Of a stretch of 64,000 nucleotides of DNA, positions 1-10,379 are shown piece by piece. A program made the position numbers and the translations under genes. This DNA is from Amyloporia xantha (taxonomy: Eukaryota; Basidiomycota; Agaricomycetes; Polyporales; Adustoporiaceae). The DNA is taken from the NCBI GenBank assembly GCA_036971615.1, contig JAYKKR010000011.1:1178001-1242000 (forward strand), written 5' to 3'. The stretch's first letter is position 1; each line of letters begins with the position of its first letter. The notes beneath the pieces were generated by a model. The model did no database searches and was not told where the DNA came from. It saw only the letters and a program-made list of their open reading frames with translations.

Positions 1-822
1 ACGAGACAGACCGAGGTCACGATGAACCTTATACTGCTCTGGTTGCTGTTCCAGGTACAGCATGATCCGAATCTTTGTCGGCGTGTCTCCCTTCCGTCGA
101 ATGGTGAACCCGTCTAGTTGTGGGCTATTTGGGCCACGGACCCACTTTTTGGACGCCAGACGAAGTCAGATTCCGCCATAGCAGGCTGCATCTGGATGCG
201 GTATATTCATGAACTCACTTCGACAATGTTACCCTCAGGGTAAAGAGTGGTGTCCCTGTCAAGCTCCACCACCATCTGCTTGACAAGAGTTGAGAACTTC
301 CGGGGCGGTGTCCGGTCCTTCGCTCGTTGGTTGGGTATCTGTAGTCGCCCGGGCGAGTCTGGGCGATCGAATAAAACGAGACGCGAGTGAAAGACACACC
401 TCGAGCAGTCTTCCATCTACTCGGAACTGCCATGCAGGAATTCCCTCGCCCGTCTCGGGGTTGACCTTCCCGGCTTCTCCCTCTGGCAGGCTTGGGCTAG
501 CCGCGCCTGGTATCTGCTGCCATGTCTGCCCTGAGACCGTGTGACTGAGGAATATTCGCAGTGTTCGTGTAGTCTGGAAGCGGCGTGAGCAATACCTCGT
601 GAAGAGAACAGGGGGACAAACAGGAACAATGCGAGCGACAGCGTCCTGTACTTCGACGCGTTTTCGAGTCATCGTCCAGTCAAGACGACGCTCCATCTCT
701 AGGAGGTCACGATACATCTGCGAGTCTGCCGAGAAGTCGGGCGACTGCAGCAGTGCATTGGGAAGGTTCTTGTCCGTGAGCTTTCGTTTCCTGAGATGCC
801 GCGTTTCATCAAGTGAGTGCAT
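1..822 (-). CDS. SNF12: SWI/SNF or RSC subunit, SNF12/SWP73/SMARCD family (partial, 3' end off window)
   Basis: Subunit of nucleosome-remodelling complexes in the nucleus; the family scaffolds the complex and carries a SWIB domain. Reading the minus strand, residues resembling the SMARCD core follow in order: 'KRKLTDKNLP', 'MERRLDWTMTRKR', 'TLRIFLSHTV', 'AWQFRVDGRLLE', 'KFSTLVKQMVVELDRD', then 'VEW' and 'LDGFTIRRKGD'. They join only after removing introns at about 339-399 and 145-218 (both GT-AG, phase 0), plus probably a 48-bp in-frame intron between 'RIVP' and 'TTRTLRIF'. The SWIB domain itself lies beyond position 1. The ATG at 822 is uncertain: an AG before the KRKL codons may be an intron acceptor, so more N-terminus could lie upstream. 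It is divergent from the pseudouridine synthase gene at 1201. Confidence 0.88.
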
Positions 823-1200
823 AACAGAACATTAGCATCACCCAACCCTCGAATGTGGCCAGGACGCACTTCGCTGCAGGCTTTTGGGCATCCATCTCGG
901 CGTGTGTAGTGGCGAGTGGGAATGAAGAGCTTTGTACAGCAGAGAAATGTTCTGGACCAAATATACAATTAGCGATGACACCACACAGCGCGTAGTCAAG
1001 TCTGATGTGCTATGCGGGATCCAGTGAAGGAAGGGGAGTATATGGGTCCCTGCAAAGGAACTTGAAGCGACCAAACGATCGAGTTGGGTTCCTCTTTTGG
1101 ACGAAGACAAACATGACCAAGCAATGCTTAAGCTGTAAGACTCGGACAAGTTTCTAGCTCCAAATTCTAGTGAAGGCCAACTCGCCTTTCTCCTAGTTGT
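823..1200. promoter_or_regulatory. Intergenic region between two divergent genes
   Basis: About 380 bp between the SNF12-like gene (leftward) and the pseudouridine synthase gene (rightward). It presumably holds both promoters and possibly the first exon of the left gene. No convincing TATA box or conserved ORF was seen. Confidence 0.4.
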
Positions 1201-2617
1201 ATGCTAAGCAGAGCTTGCTTGACGCATGGGCCTCGACTGTCATCGCGAAAGGCATCAAGTTGGGCTAGACATGCCCTCTACATAGACCGTGCAATCCTGG
1301 TAGTGAATAAACCTACAGGCCTGGTATGTCAATTCAAAAGGCAAGATGACGACTCGTATGAGGTATGATCCAATGACGGTCCCCTAGCTTCTTCGTCTAC
1401 ATGTTTTCTTGCATAGGAAACAGGAGAAAGTCTGAATGATTTCATCGAAGGTGAATTGCTGTGAATTTGCCCCCGCTGTCAGCGAACTTGACGCACTGCA
1501 CTGTTATAGACTTGAAGCGTAGATTTGAGTTGACAACTGATCCAATACCGCTGCATCGACTCGACAAGGTGATATTACAGCCATATGCCACCGAAGTTTC
1601 CTAATGCCCTCTTGTCATACGGGACAGGCGACGACGGGTAGCCTAGCATTTGCGTTAACTCCTGCACATGCGCGCGACATCGCTGAACAGTTTCGTACGC
1701 ATACTGTGACAAAGTCATACCTTGCTCTGGTTCGTGGGGGGTCGGCATCCTTCCCTAAGCAATCTGGTACAATACGAGGCGCGCTCTACACAAATAATGG
1801 ACGGGTGTCAGTAGAAGGCGGCGAACGATCGGAGAAGCGCTCGATTGTCGAAACAGATTGGGAGGTGCTGGCAACATCAGTGGGCATTCACCGTTTTATT
1901 AAATTCTTCTGCTCGTGTTGAATGCTAGCGATAGCCTCTTGTGCCAATCAGTCTTGTGAGGCTGTCCCCGTATACTGGCTACAAGCACCAACTCCGAGTT
2001 CATATGGCGAAGGTCACTAAAAGTATGCTCATTTGCTCATGCAATCTATCTGGGCCTGATACGTGAACTTCAGCTCCCGTTCTTGGGGACACACTCTATG
2101 CCAACGCAAAGCTGTCGCCGAAAATCACCGATGTGGTGAATGTTCCCGAAGACCATATGTTTTTGCACGCCTCCCGGCTCTCTGTTTTCGTGAGCCTTCC
2201 TGCACATTTTTGTGACTTCTTGTTGAAGTGCTGTTGCAGCGCTACCTTTCCGAGGGGCCAAACAAGCGTCTACGGATGACATTCGGCGCCCCGCTCCCTC
2301 ACTATTTCGTACGTCTCTGCGATCGCATCAAAATTCCGTTACGGACGGATCTTATCCACGGCGGGCTGTGGATCGAAGGGAAGCGGGTGCCTGTCGGAAA
2401 AGCTGCGCGCGCGCCAGGCGTCGTGAGCGGAGAGAGTGACAGCGCGCAGCCTGACACGTCACAGGACCCGCAGGAAGAGAACTCGCAGGTAGGAGCGGAT
2501 CCTAACGACGTTGACGTAGCCGGTTTCCTCCAGGGACTCGGCGGCCAGTGGGTAGGACCGGGCGCTGCTCATGTCAAGCCTCCACCAAACTCTGCACGGC
2601 CGCTAAGACGAAAATGA
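1201..2617 (+). CDS. RluA-family RNA pseudouridine synthase, probably mitochondrial
   Basis: Isomerises uridine to pseudouridine in RNA. Seven exons give a 362-residue protein: 1201-1362, 1417-1450, 1510-1568, 1628-1879, 1935-2022, 2074-2189, 2240-2617; all junctions are GT-AG and keep frame. Family motifs appear in order: 'ILVVNKPTGLV' (N-terminal), 'PLHRLDK' with the catalytic Asp, 'TTGSLAFAL', 'VTKSYLALVRG', 'LSPYTGYKHQLRVHMA', 'PVLGDTLYA' and 'FLHASRL'. The start at 1201 gives a basic, Ser/Arg-rich N-terminus (MLSRACLTHGPRLSSRKASS) like a mitochondrial presequence, similar in kind to RPUSD4/PUS5 enzymes. The last 60 residues are low-complexity and not expected to be catalytic. The RNA target cannot be read from sequence. 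Confidence 0.9.
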
Positions 2618-2828
2618 CAGGACGGGATAATCTATCTTATCCTGCTTTTCTCATCTAGCGCCTTCCTAGCCCGTAGTCTAGGCTATGACAGAAAATATCA
2701 AGTACATCAATTCACATATCGCTGAAGGATCTTCAATAAATAAGTACATGTCGCTCTGCGAACAAGGGTGTTCCGAAACACTGTCTCCGCCTATGCGTCC
2801 TGCCTATGTATGCCTGCTTTCTGGTCGA

Positions 2829-3785
2829 CTATTTCTTTGCATCGGCGCACGCTCGCTCCCTCAGCAGGGTACCCAATCCGATCGCTATCGACCCCAGGGC
2901 ATGTGCTGTAGTGCCTGCTGTCACCACGGGGAGGGACGGAATGGATCCTACTGTAATCAATACAGCCGCCAAGACAGACATTGTATTTGAGTGCTCGCCC
3001 GTAAACGCGAAGAGAGCCTCGGATGCTGCCAAGAGCCAGAAAGGTACTTGCGCAGTAATCGTTGTAGGCGGCGGTGGTGGTGGCGCAGCGAGGTGAAGGG
3101 GCACAGATATCCGAGAGAGCGTGCGGGAGAGAACGGAAGTCCTTGCGCGCTGCTTGGGAATGCTCTTCAGGATCTTTATAGTCTTTGTTCTCTTCACGAC
3201 GACCTTCTTCGGTAGGCTCGCAGCGGTCATCGAGCGACTACTGACTCTTTGTGCAGCTCTGGCGAGGAAGCCTGGCTCCGGCAGAGGTTCCTTTGTTTTT
3301 ACTTTGGTGCCTTTGTCTCCTCCCCTGCCTACAATCCACCACGTCCCTGACGCTTTCTGATGCACTCTGACGGCCTCTGTCTTCTTGGGGTCGATGCTCC
3401 CTGTCAGATGAACATAAGTAAAGGCAGGGGAAATGAAGGGATACGTCTTACAGCCCATGTGTTTCAAAGCGATCACGAAGCTTGACCAGCCCCATCCCCA
3501 CCGATGGCCACAGACATGCTGCATAACCTGTTCCACTTCTTCTAGCCTCTTGCGAGCCTCTTCACCCATGAAGTGGCGCGCGACTTCGTGCCACAGTGTC
3601 TTGGGTACCTTCTGCGCGATACATGCCTCTGTGATCTTGCCGAGCCAAATGTCGATTGGTAGGTCTTTCTTTGGCTTGCCTAGGAAACGCGGCGGTGTTG
3701 CTGTACTCGGCCAGGATGCTAGGAGCTCCGCCAATGACGGTTTCTGAGGCTCCGAGGCGAATACCGATTTGATTGTCGTTAACAT
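2829..3785 (-). CDS. Uncharacterised two-module protein, copy 1 (KKDxxxxxWL family)
   Basis: Two exons (3452-3785 and 2829-3400; 51-bp intron 3401-3451 whose length is a multiple of three) give 301 residues. I recognise no characterised function. An N-terminal module of about 95 residues contains 'FLGKPKKDLPIDIWL', 'KVPKTLWHEVARHFMGEEA', 'EEVEQVM' and, after splicing, 'HMGW'. It is followed by 'SGTWWIVG', a basic Ser/Lys-rich linker with a run of prolines, and a C-terminal module rich in Gly/Ala/Val with 'AAVLITVGSIPSLPVV' and 'TAHALGSIAIGLG', which looks membrane-active or tightly packed helical. The start at the internal ATG 3785 is chosen because its paralogue at 39695-40743 begins at the same place and the exon phase matches; an upstream ATG at 3944 extends the frame but is not conserved. 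Confidence 0.8.
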   Translation of the reverse strand: MLTTIKSVFASEPQKPSLAELLASWPSTATPPRFLGKPKKDLPIDIWLGKITEACIAQKVPKTLWHEVARHFMGEEARKRLEEVEQVMQHVCGHRWGWGWSSFVIALKHMGCKTYPFISPAFTYVHLTGSIDPKKTEAVRVHQKASGTWWIVGRGGDKGTKVKTKEPLPEPGFLARAAQRVSSRSMTAASLPKKVVVKRTKTIKILKSIPKQRARTSVLSRTLSRISVPLHLAAPPPPPPTTITAQVPFWLLAASEALFAFTGEHSNTMSVLAAVLITVGSIPSLPVVTAGTTAHALGSIAIGLGTLLRERACADAKK

Positions 3786-5729
3786 TTTACTGTGTGTGTG
3801 GTATCGATAAGGCAAAGAGTATGGGAGTTGAGTTGATGGATCGCTCAGCTGGCTTGTCTTCATATATTGGGAACAATGCCTTTGTCTGTTCATTTCATGG
3901 GTTGCCTCTCCGCGGTCTTGATCGCCATTGTTCTTTTTGATCACTGTGGCTTCTGTGTGGCTGCAACATGTGACTGTTTTTTCCTCCTACTTCTGTCCAC
4001 CAATGATGTTGGATTTCCTCATGTTTCTTTTCGTTTGATGCGTTGCATGGGATACCGTGTTTAGTAGAAGCATATATTAATCATAGGTATGTGTTCCAAT
4101 ATGGGCCAGTGACGATGCTGATAATTGCACGAATCTGATCTGTGCTTACCGATGTATTTACAAGGAAATTGCTAGATCTTTTCTTTGAGCGAAGCATATT
4201 CCTGCCACGATTATGTTCGGCATATGGGTAATATTCAGGTAGGAACCCATATTGTACTATCGGGATTGACTTGTCCTATGCGGTCAAACTGCACAGTAGA
4301 TGGTATGTTATAATCAAGTCCAGTCTTCGTGCTCACAATTGCGAATCGCGCTTCCTGCAGATGAGTCTTGGAGCACGCTTTAACGTCAATTTCTCATCGA
4401 TCCAATTGTCACCAGCAATATATGCTTGCTACCCTATCGGGGAGAAGAGCAATACCAGCTATGGAGTATGCGCGGCTTCCTCTAGTGCAAATATGTGATG
4501 ACGTTTTGAGGAACGACAATTGTGTCAGAGTGGTCATTCATTTACACTCTGATCTTGAGTGCAGTCCGTCCCGAGTACCCGAACGTCATGATGACATCCC
4601 TCAGGTGGAGAGATGAGTAGCTTCATTTCTCTGCTTGTTCTTTGATATATATCAAGCTTCCACTGATGCTGCCGGTATCAGTGTCAGGGTTGGTAGCCGA
4701 TGAGAATTTTGCCCATATCTCCGCTTCTCCCGCAGGTCTATGGTTGCTCTATTCGATAGCTCGCACCTGAATGAAGTACTTCCGGCAACCCCTAAGACCG
4801 TTATATACACCTTGCACTTATTTAAGCTTGCTCTGTGAGTTAATGTCACATTGCAGTGCGGAACTCATAGGCGCTCTTTCCTGACGTGTGAGCTTGTCTA
4901 GGCGGCGCTACGCCGGTGACTACGGACTAACCTAGTGCCCAGCGCTGGTTGGGACCTGGTGACTACTACATAACAAGATCTCGATGTCTGTTCACCGACA
5001 TTGCGGGCCTAGCTTATTTCATGGCTGTGTAAGCGTCAGTCGTCTTTTCCCAGTGTCGCAGCCGCCCATGTTTCGAACTTACCTTGTCCCTGGGGATCTC
5101 GAGATATTCTTTTCTGGACTAGCTTCTCCAATGACAGCTCTTACACGGCCCTCAAATGACTACCTTCTGGCAATCCTCACCCCGTGGCCGACGACATCGT
5201 GCGGACATAGCATTAGTTCCCATAATCGCACATACTACCTGTATTGTGGAGCCTGCTGCCTGCAAAGCTGCTCCGTTAGTGAAATCATCGGCTGTTAAAC
5301 GGTGGCTTCCTAACTCATATGTATAGACGAGCGCGCCGCCCGTGTCAGATGCTGTCATATTGAAATGGCTGCGCCTTTTTCTGTATAAATGTGCCTTGGA
5401 ATGAGTTTCAAGACGTCAAACGTTCCATTCCGTAGCCCGGCGCTGAGCATCAGCTGTGCGTATTGTTACCCATACGGTCCTCCTCGCTACCAGAACCTCA
5501 CTGACGTACTAAAGTTAAGGAATCAGCTCCATTTACATACATAATGATCCGGTCTTCGCCCGGAGCCTGGAGTATTACAGCCTCCCGGAGAACGTGCATG
5601 GGTTCTCCGGCGAGATATCAGCTGACTCATTCCAGTTTCAGGACGTATAAAACCCGTCCCACTTCTCATCGACTCAGCATACCTCAGCATCTCCCTAAAC
5701 CTTTACACTTCAAACTTACACCTCGTGCT
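3786..5729. other. Intergenic, no supported gene
   Basis: Nearly 2 kb upstream of copy 1 of the two-module family and upstream of the NTF2-like gene. Only short ORFs without recognisable family features are present on either strand. Confidence 0.5.
5646..5652 (+). promoter_or_regulatory. TATA box of NTF2-like gene 1
   Basis: The sequence tataaaa lies 84 bp before the ATG at 5730. The paralogous gene at 11685 has tataaaa 81 bp before its ATG, so the element and its spacing are conserved between copies. Confidence 0.6.
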
Positions 5730-6347
5730 ATGTCTTCTATCGTTCTCGGACCCGGCCCCGTCGTCATCCCTCTCACTCAGTGGGCAGAGGACAGTATCAC
5801 AGCTCTCTACAATGCGACCACAGAGTCTGGTTTTAACACTGCATTCGACGCCTTCCTGCTGAAGGATGCCAAGATCACTGTGAATGGCAAGCACCTCAGC
5901 CTTTCGCAATACAAGAACCAACTCTCCGGCGAGAAGTTGCTCGAGCGCTCCGCCGAGGTGTCCTTCAAGGGTGCGGTTGAGGTGCCCAAAAAAGCCTCGG
6001 AACCTGCTGAGGTACAGCCCTATTCTGCCCGTGCTATTTGGCTATCGTTGACAAGTCGTACTTTCATAGGCCGGCAGTGTTGGACTTTTCTACGTTGTTA
6101 CGGTCTTCGAAAAGATCCAGGCATTCGGTGCTCCTGTCACCAGTACCGTCACGTCGTCCATAAACCTCACGTTAGTTATTCTGTTATTCACTGGATTCGT
6201 GACGGTGCTGAAATCGCAACTATGTTTCCTAGTATTGTCGAAGATGGAGGTGTCGAGGATCGCAAAGTGTCGGTCTTGAACCAAGTCGTCGTTGCCGAGG
6301 CCAATCCTATCAGTCCTCCTCATGCCACAACCACCGCCAGCAAGTAA
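5730..6347 (+). CDS. Small NTF2-like (SnoaL-like) protein, copy 1
   Basis: Three exons (5730-6011, 6070-6170, 6233-6347; introns of 58 and 62 bp) encode 165 residues. The protein starts 'MSSIVLGPGPVVIPL', then 'FNTAFDAFLLKDAKITVNG', 'AEVSFKGAVEVP', 'AGSVGLFYVVTVFEKI', 'SSINLT' and ends in a Pro/Thr/Ser tail. The pattern of helices followed by beta strands, with 'F..AFDAFL.KDA.ITVNGK' and a late 'VGLFYTATVF' strand, fits the NTF2/SnoaL fold common as short hypothetical proteins in Agaricomycetes. Catalytic function is unknown. The gene at 11685-12282 is a clear paralogue with the same first two exon lengths (282 and 101 nt). Confidence 0.82.
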   Translation: MSSIVLGPGPVVIPLTQWAEDSITALYNATTESGFNTAFDAFLLKDAKITVNGKHLSLSQYKNQLSGEKLLERSAEVSFKGAVEVPKKASEPAEVQPYSARAIWLSLTSRTFIGRQCWTFLRCYGLRKDPGIRCSCHQYRHVVHKPHVSYSVIHWIRDGAEIATMFPSIVEDGGVEDRKVSVLNQVVVAEANPISPPHATTTASK

Positions 6348-7439
6348 GTAGCAGGAGTGGTAGGTCCCCGAAGAGCAGTCGGTGGATCAAGTCACACGTC
6401 TTTGTATCATCACGAACTCTTCCACGTATATAAATTGTAACACTGTACCGTGTAATTATTTCTGACCATCTAATGTACATCATTCTCTTATGCAAGCTTT
6501 CCAACGAGTCCTGCATTCCCTCATGAGATTGTCTCTTTGGGTCTATCCCCATAGGTCGAAGTTCCATACAGTCGCAAGGTGTTAATTCAATTCCCCATCT
6601 AGGCGGAGGCGGCGAGTCCGGATGGAGCTCATTTAGATGGAGGCAGACTTACCGTTGTAGTTCTGGGCTTTTCAGCATTCCGGTGTCGGCGCATCGAACG
6701 TAACGTAGGCACACTCGACATTCGCAACTTGTGGCCAGTGCCTTAGGCTCCCAGCGAAGTGATAGCCTCGGTATTGAGATACCCAGATGCGAGGCCCGTC
6801 TATATACCTTCTTTTTCTAGCAAGGCCCTTTCCTCGGGAAACAGGATTCAACAACTCGAATACTAATGATCACCCATATGATGATTATGATCCATATGAC
6901 CCATGTGGTCAGAAGTCAAGGGACACTGCCGCGTCGTTGTGGTGAGTTATGGCGACCTATTTTGATCTATTTGTGATATCCGAAACCGGCGTTCAACCAG
7001 CTGGCCGTTAGTAAGTACGTACTGCCACGAAGCGACTTACCGACCGAGACTTAGGGTTTCTGGGAGAACTTCCGACTTGAAGCTTGAAGCTTCAACTTCA
7101 AAAAAAAATTCTGCGCTGTGAAAAGGCCGCCATCAGGAAAAACCTCCCAGTGTAATTTATGAGGAATGTACCACAATGTAGCTAAATTCCAGATAATAGA
7201 TACAATTATCTCCATTCCGGCCATTATCCATAATTACTACCTATTGTTGCGGATTCTGCGGTCCCCCTCCCGAAAAACGCAGTTTATTCAGGTAAATTTC
7301 CCACAATTCAGCAGCATGGGTTTCAAATATTTGGCTCATGTATTGCACCGCTTTACTCCTCATATTCTTGTTCACAATGGATAGTATTGAATGGCGAAAT
7401 GTACATATTAATTGACAGTATATACAACAAAGAGATATA
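6348..7439. other. Intergenic, AT-rich, no supported gene
   Basis: Downstream of NTF2-like gene 1. ORFs here are short and look random. A small hairpin-like stretch 'cttgaagcttgaagcttcaa' occurs near 7077-7100. Confidence 0.45.
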
Positions 7440-7830
7440 CATTATTATGTCCATCGTCCCTCCTCGTCATCGTCCTTCCTCATCATCGTCTGTCGTCGGT
7501 CGTCAGTCGTCATCCATTGTCGTCTGTCGTTGTCCATCGACCCTCCTCGTCATTATCCGTCGTCCGTCGTCGTCTGTCGTCCGTAATCCGTAGTCATCCG
7601 TCACTCATCGTTGGTTGTCATCTGTCGTCCGTTGTCCGTTGTTCGTTGTTGGTCATCGGTCATCGGTCGTCCGGTGTTCGTTGTTGGTCATCGATCGACC
7701 GTCGTCCGTCGTCATCGCTGTCCGTCGTCCATCGTCGTCGTTGTCCGTCGTCCACCGTCGTCGTCATCGTCGGCATCAGTCGTCTGTCGGCATCATCGTC
7801 GGCGTTGCTGTAATCGTCGTCCGTCAGTGT
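7440..7830. repeat. Degenerate (CGTC/CATCGTC) low-complexity tract
   Basis: About 390 bp built from irregular repeats of cgtcgtc, tcatcg and gtccgt. All three plus-strand frames read as Ser/Val/Arg/Cys-rich low complexity, which accounts for several spurious ORFs here. It abuts the ordered 23-bp tandem repeat further right. Confidence 0.8.
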
Positions 7831-7980
7831 TATGCTGTTTTGTTCTTGAGTTGTAGTGCTGCAGAGAGGCGTGGGGGCGATGCAAAGGATGAGCGCGCGC
7901 ACTTACCTGTCCTCGCGAGTCATCCGTCAGCGGTGGTGGCGTCTTCAGTCATCATCCTCATCGGTGTCATTAGAGGTGCA

Positions 7981-8141
7981 TGCGATGCGGTGCGCGCAAT
8001 GCGAACGATGCGGTGCGTGCAATGCGAACGATGCGGTGCGCGCAATGCGAACGATGCAGTGCGCACGATGCGGACGATGCGGTGCGCATGATGCGGACGA
8101 TGCGGTGCGCGCGATACGGACGATGCGGTGTGCGCGATGCA
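7981..8141. repeat. 23-bp tandem repeat, about seven copies
   Basis: Seven head-to-tail copies of a 23-bp unit of the form gcgaacgatgcggtgcgcgc + aat, with copy-to-copy changes (a/g at several sites). Because 23 is not a multiple of three, no frame is conserved, so this is a minisatellite rather than coding sequence. It explains overlapping His/Arg/Cys-rich ORFs on both strands. Confidence 0.85.
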
Positions 8142-8149
8142 GGAGGTAC

Positions 8150-8959
8150 TAGTAAGTTGGGACACAACAGCAACGCCGTCGAGTTCTGCCCACTGATGTG
8201 TCGAAACTCCGACGGCGGCCTGGTGGCAGCCACAGCACGTGATCAAACATCAGACAAATCGACAAAGTCCCTCTGTCCTCTGTGTAGACGTCAACTGCTA
8301 ATATATTAGTGACCGCAACAAGCCGTGCAACATAACACTAGTAGCTGTACTTTCCAAAATAAAGCATTAAATGTGAGAAATAGGCAGCTTCCATAGAGCA
8401 GGCTTATATCTATTGACTAATTGTGGTATAATTGTGGTATAATGGTGTGAAATAACTCCCAAATTATATGGATATTACTCTAGCTACAAACAATCAATTG
8501 TCTATTGCCTATTACACAGGATTTGCTTCTGCTTCTGGCTCCTGCATTCTGGACTTCTCAAATCTTACAAAAATGTATCTGAGAGCTTTGCACAAATACT
8601 GAAAAATGACTGAGAAATTGGTTCTAATTACACCCAATTATTGGTATTATGTTTATTTGGCTATATTTCCACATAATATAGTACTAATTACCTCGGGAGG
8701 TTTTTCCTGATGGCCGTGGATCGCTCTGTTGAATGGCTGAAGGGGCATCTATCAACCCTGTTCGATTTTCATCTTTGTCCGACATCACTACTGCCAGTGG
8801 TGACTCACTGGAGCCTTTTGCTATTTATGACGCTCAATGGGCATTCCTCACTCCGTCACTCCGTTGTCTTCGAACTACATTTGGCGCTAATGGCAGTTGA
8901 CAGCTTGTCCAAAAGTCAACGAGCAGAGGTGAGTGCATCGGGACATGATACTAGCATTG
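8150..8959. other. Intergenic, AT-rich, no supported gene
   Basis: Spacer between the minisatellite and the LINE insertion. It contains short direct repeats such as attgtggtata (twice near 8422-8444). No gene is supported. Confidence 0.4.
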
Positions 8960-8971
8960 TGCTCCTAGGTC
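8960..8971. repeat. LINE target-site duplication, left copy
   Basis: tgctcctaggtc lies directly before the 20-nt poly(T) and is repeated exactly at 10368-10379. Confidence 0.85.
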
Positions 8972-9306
8972 TTTTTTTTTTTTTTTTTTTTAAATTCTTC
9001 GAATTTATACTCCATACTACTAAGTACATGTAGAGTGCCGGGTATAAATGACTTGTGGGCTCCACGCCCTACTGTGGTCGCTTTCCAGAGCGGTCTGCAA
9101 CCTGGGGCGGCGAAGTCGCCCTACCTTAACACCATACCATAACCGTCCCCGTAAGGCCGGTCCCCGGAGCGCACTCAGGGGGAACCCCGGTTAGAGGCTC
9201 CCACGCACGCCCACGACCAAAGGCACTGCCGCCTAAGGCTAGTAAAGGATGGGCGCCCGGTAAGGCATCTCGTCGCTTGGTGCCCTCACCTCCACCCATA
9301 CAGTTT

Positions 9307-9606
9307 TCAGGGCGGAGAAGCAGGCCATTCGTAATCTAGCGATTGTCTGCTAGGTGCAGGAGAGGGGGGATCCGGATCATCTGGTTGGACCAGGATCCCC
9401 CTCCACTCTTTCTGAATGTCCTCCGACGCCTTGAGCACGTCGTACCACTCAGTAAATTCGTTGAACTCAGCGCTAAGTGCCTCAGTTGCATCTGGGTCTA
9501 GGTGGCGTTCGTCATGGAATTTCTTCCAGGCTGCCACCCTTCCTTTAGTGTGGGCATGGAGCGTCGCATTCGCTAGTGAATGATACTCTCCCTCCTCACG
9601 ATCCAT
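9307..9606 (-). pseudogene. LINE ORF C-terminal fragment, downstream part
   Basis: Reads about 100 residues ending in 'YEWPASPP', in a region continuous with the LINE ORF if the inserted AT-rich element at 9604-9804 is ignored. It has no catalytic motif. The assignment rests on position between the zinc-knuckle fragment and the poly(A) tail. Confidence 0.55.
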
Positions 9607-9804
9607 CAGGAAATGTCAAATTTGCCTTAATGTACTTATATTGCACTTATCTGTCTTAATAAGAGAATTAAGTGCATTAAGACAAAATTAATACGATCCC
9701 TTCACTTTGAAATGGTCTTAAACCAGTCTTAAATGTCTTAAATGGGACAAAAAGTCGAAAAAAGTGTGATTAAGTGGATAAGTCAAATTTGACATTTGCT
9801 GATG
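9604..9804. mobile_element. Short AT-rich foldback/MITE-like insertion in the LINE
   Basis: Terminal inverted repeats of 21 bp match at 20 positions: 9604-9624 and 9784-9804 (core aaatgtcaaatttg / caaatttgacattt). Weaker inverted similarity continues about 10 bp outward (ctcacga). The 160-bp interior is AT-rich with repeated taagtg/cttaat motifs and has no ORF. The target duplication is not clear, so the exact ends are uncertain. Confidence 0.6.
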
Positions 9805-10367
9805 TCTTCGTGAGCCATAGATAAAATCTCGGCCCATTCGAAAGTAGCCACCCAGCTGTTTAGCCGGAGGAACTCCAGTACGTCATCTTCCGTCCAGTGG
9901 CGCTGTGCGTGCCTCCTTCTATCCTGATGACTTTCTTCCTGAGACGCTGGCGCTACCCACGCTCCCTTGGTGCGTATCCAAAATGGACACTCAAACAGAA
10001 TGTGCTCCCGTGTTTCCGGGCCGTCACTGAGACCACAGAGGCACTCTATGGGGCCCGCTATGTTGAATCTCTCGCAGTATGCGCCGCTAGGGAAATGATT
10101 TGTAAGGACCCGTGCCACCCGCGCAGTTTCCTTATTCGATGTTCCCACTCGCTTTAGCAACCACGTGCGCTTGGCAGTGGCTGCATGCAAGGGTGCTTCC
10201 GTAACCCATAATTGGTTACCCCTGTATTTAGTGTTCTCCAAGTCATTGGCTAACGCATTCCATTTGGCCATCATGCGGGATTTAATCCGCTGGAGTGCCA
10301 TTGAGTAGGAAACAAACTCAGGTTGTTCCGATTCGAGTGCCTCTTTCGCTAGTTTATCAACCAGCTT
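9783..10367 (-). pseudogene. LINE ORF fragment: end of RNase H plus zinc knuckle
   Basis: Starts at the truncation with 'KLVDKLAKEALE', the last helix of a retroelement RNase H domain containing its Asp. It continues through 'KRTWLLKRVGTSNKETARV' and 'CLCGLSDGPETREHILFECP', a C-x-C-x(n)-H-x4-C zinc-knuckle type motif found at the C-terminus of fungal LINE polyproteins. The ATG at 10301 is internal and not a true start. No complete enzyme remains. Confidence 0.75.
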
Positions 10368-10379
10368 TGCTCCTAGGTC
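10368..10379. repeat. LINE target-site duplication, right copy
   Basis: Exact repeat of 8960-8971. Confidence 0.85.

Larger units (their letters stand above)
8972..10367 (-). mobile_element. 5'-truncated non-LTR retrotransposon (LINE)
   Basis: A 1.4-kb insertion bounded by 12-bp direct repeats. On the minus strand it ends in a 20-nt poly(A) (T run at 8972-8991), the mark of target-primed reverse transcription. Its left part (about 8992-9306) is non-coding 3' UTR; its right part encodes the end of a LINE polyprotein. The 5' end stops inside the RNase H region, so RT and endonuclease are absent and the copy is dead on arrival. A short inverted-repeat element splits the coding part at about 9604-9804. 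Confidence 0.85.

Noticed and set aside
3121..3747. Plus-strand ORFs opposite the two-module gene
   Set aside because: They are shadows; the minus-strand frame has a paralogue and shared intron, the plus-strand frames do not.
7981..8141. CRISPR-like array from regular 23-bp repeats
   Set aside because: Units are contiguous without spacers, and the genome is clearly fungal; this is a minisatellite.
7387..8309. Several ORFs of 80-160 codons on both strands
   Set aside because: All are translations of the low-complexity and 23-bp repeats, with Ser/Val/Arg/His bias and no conserved frame.
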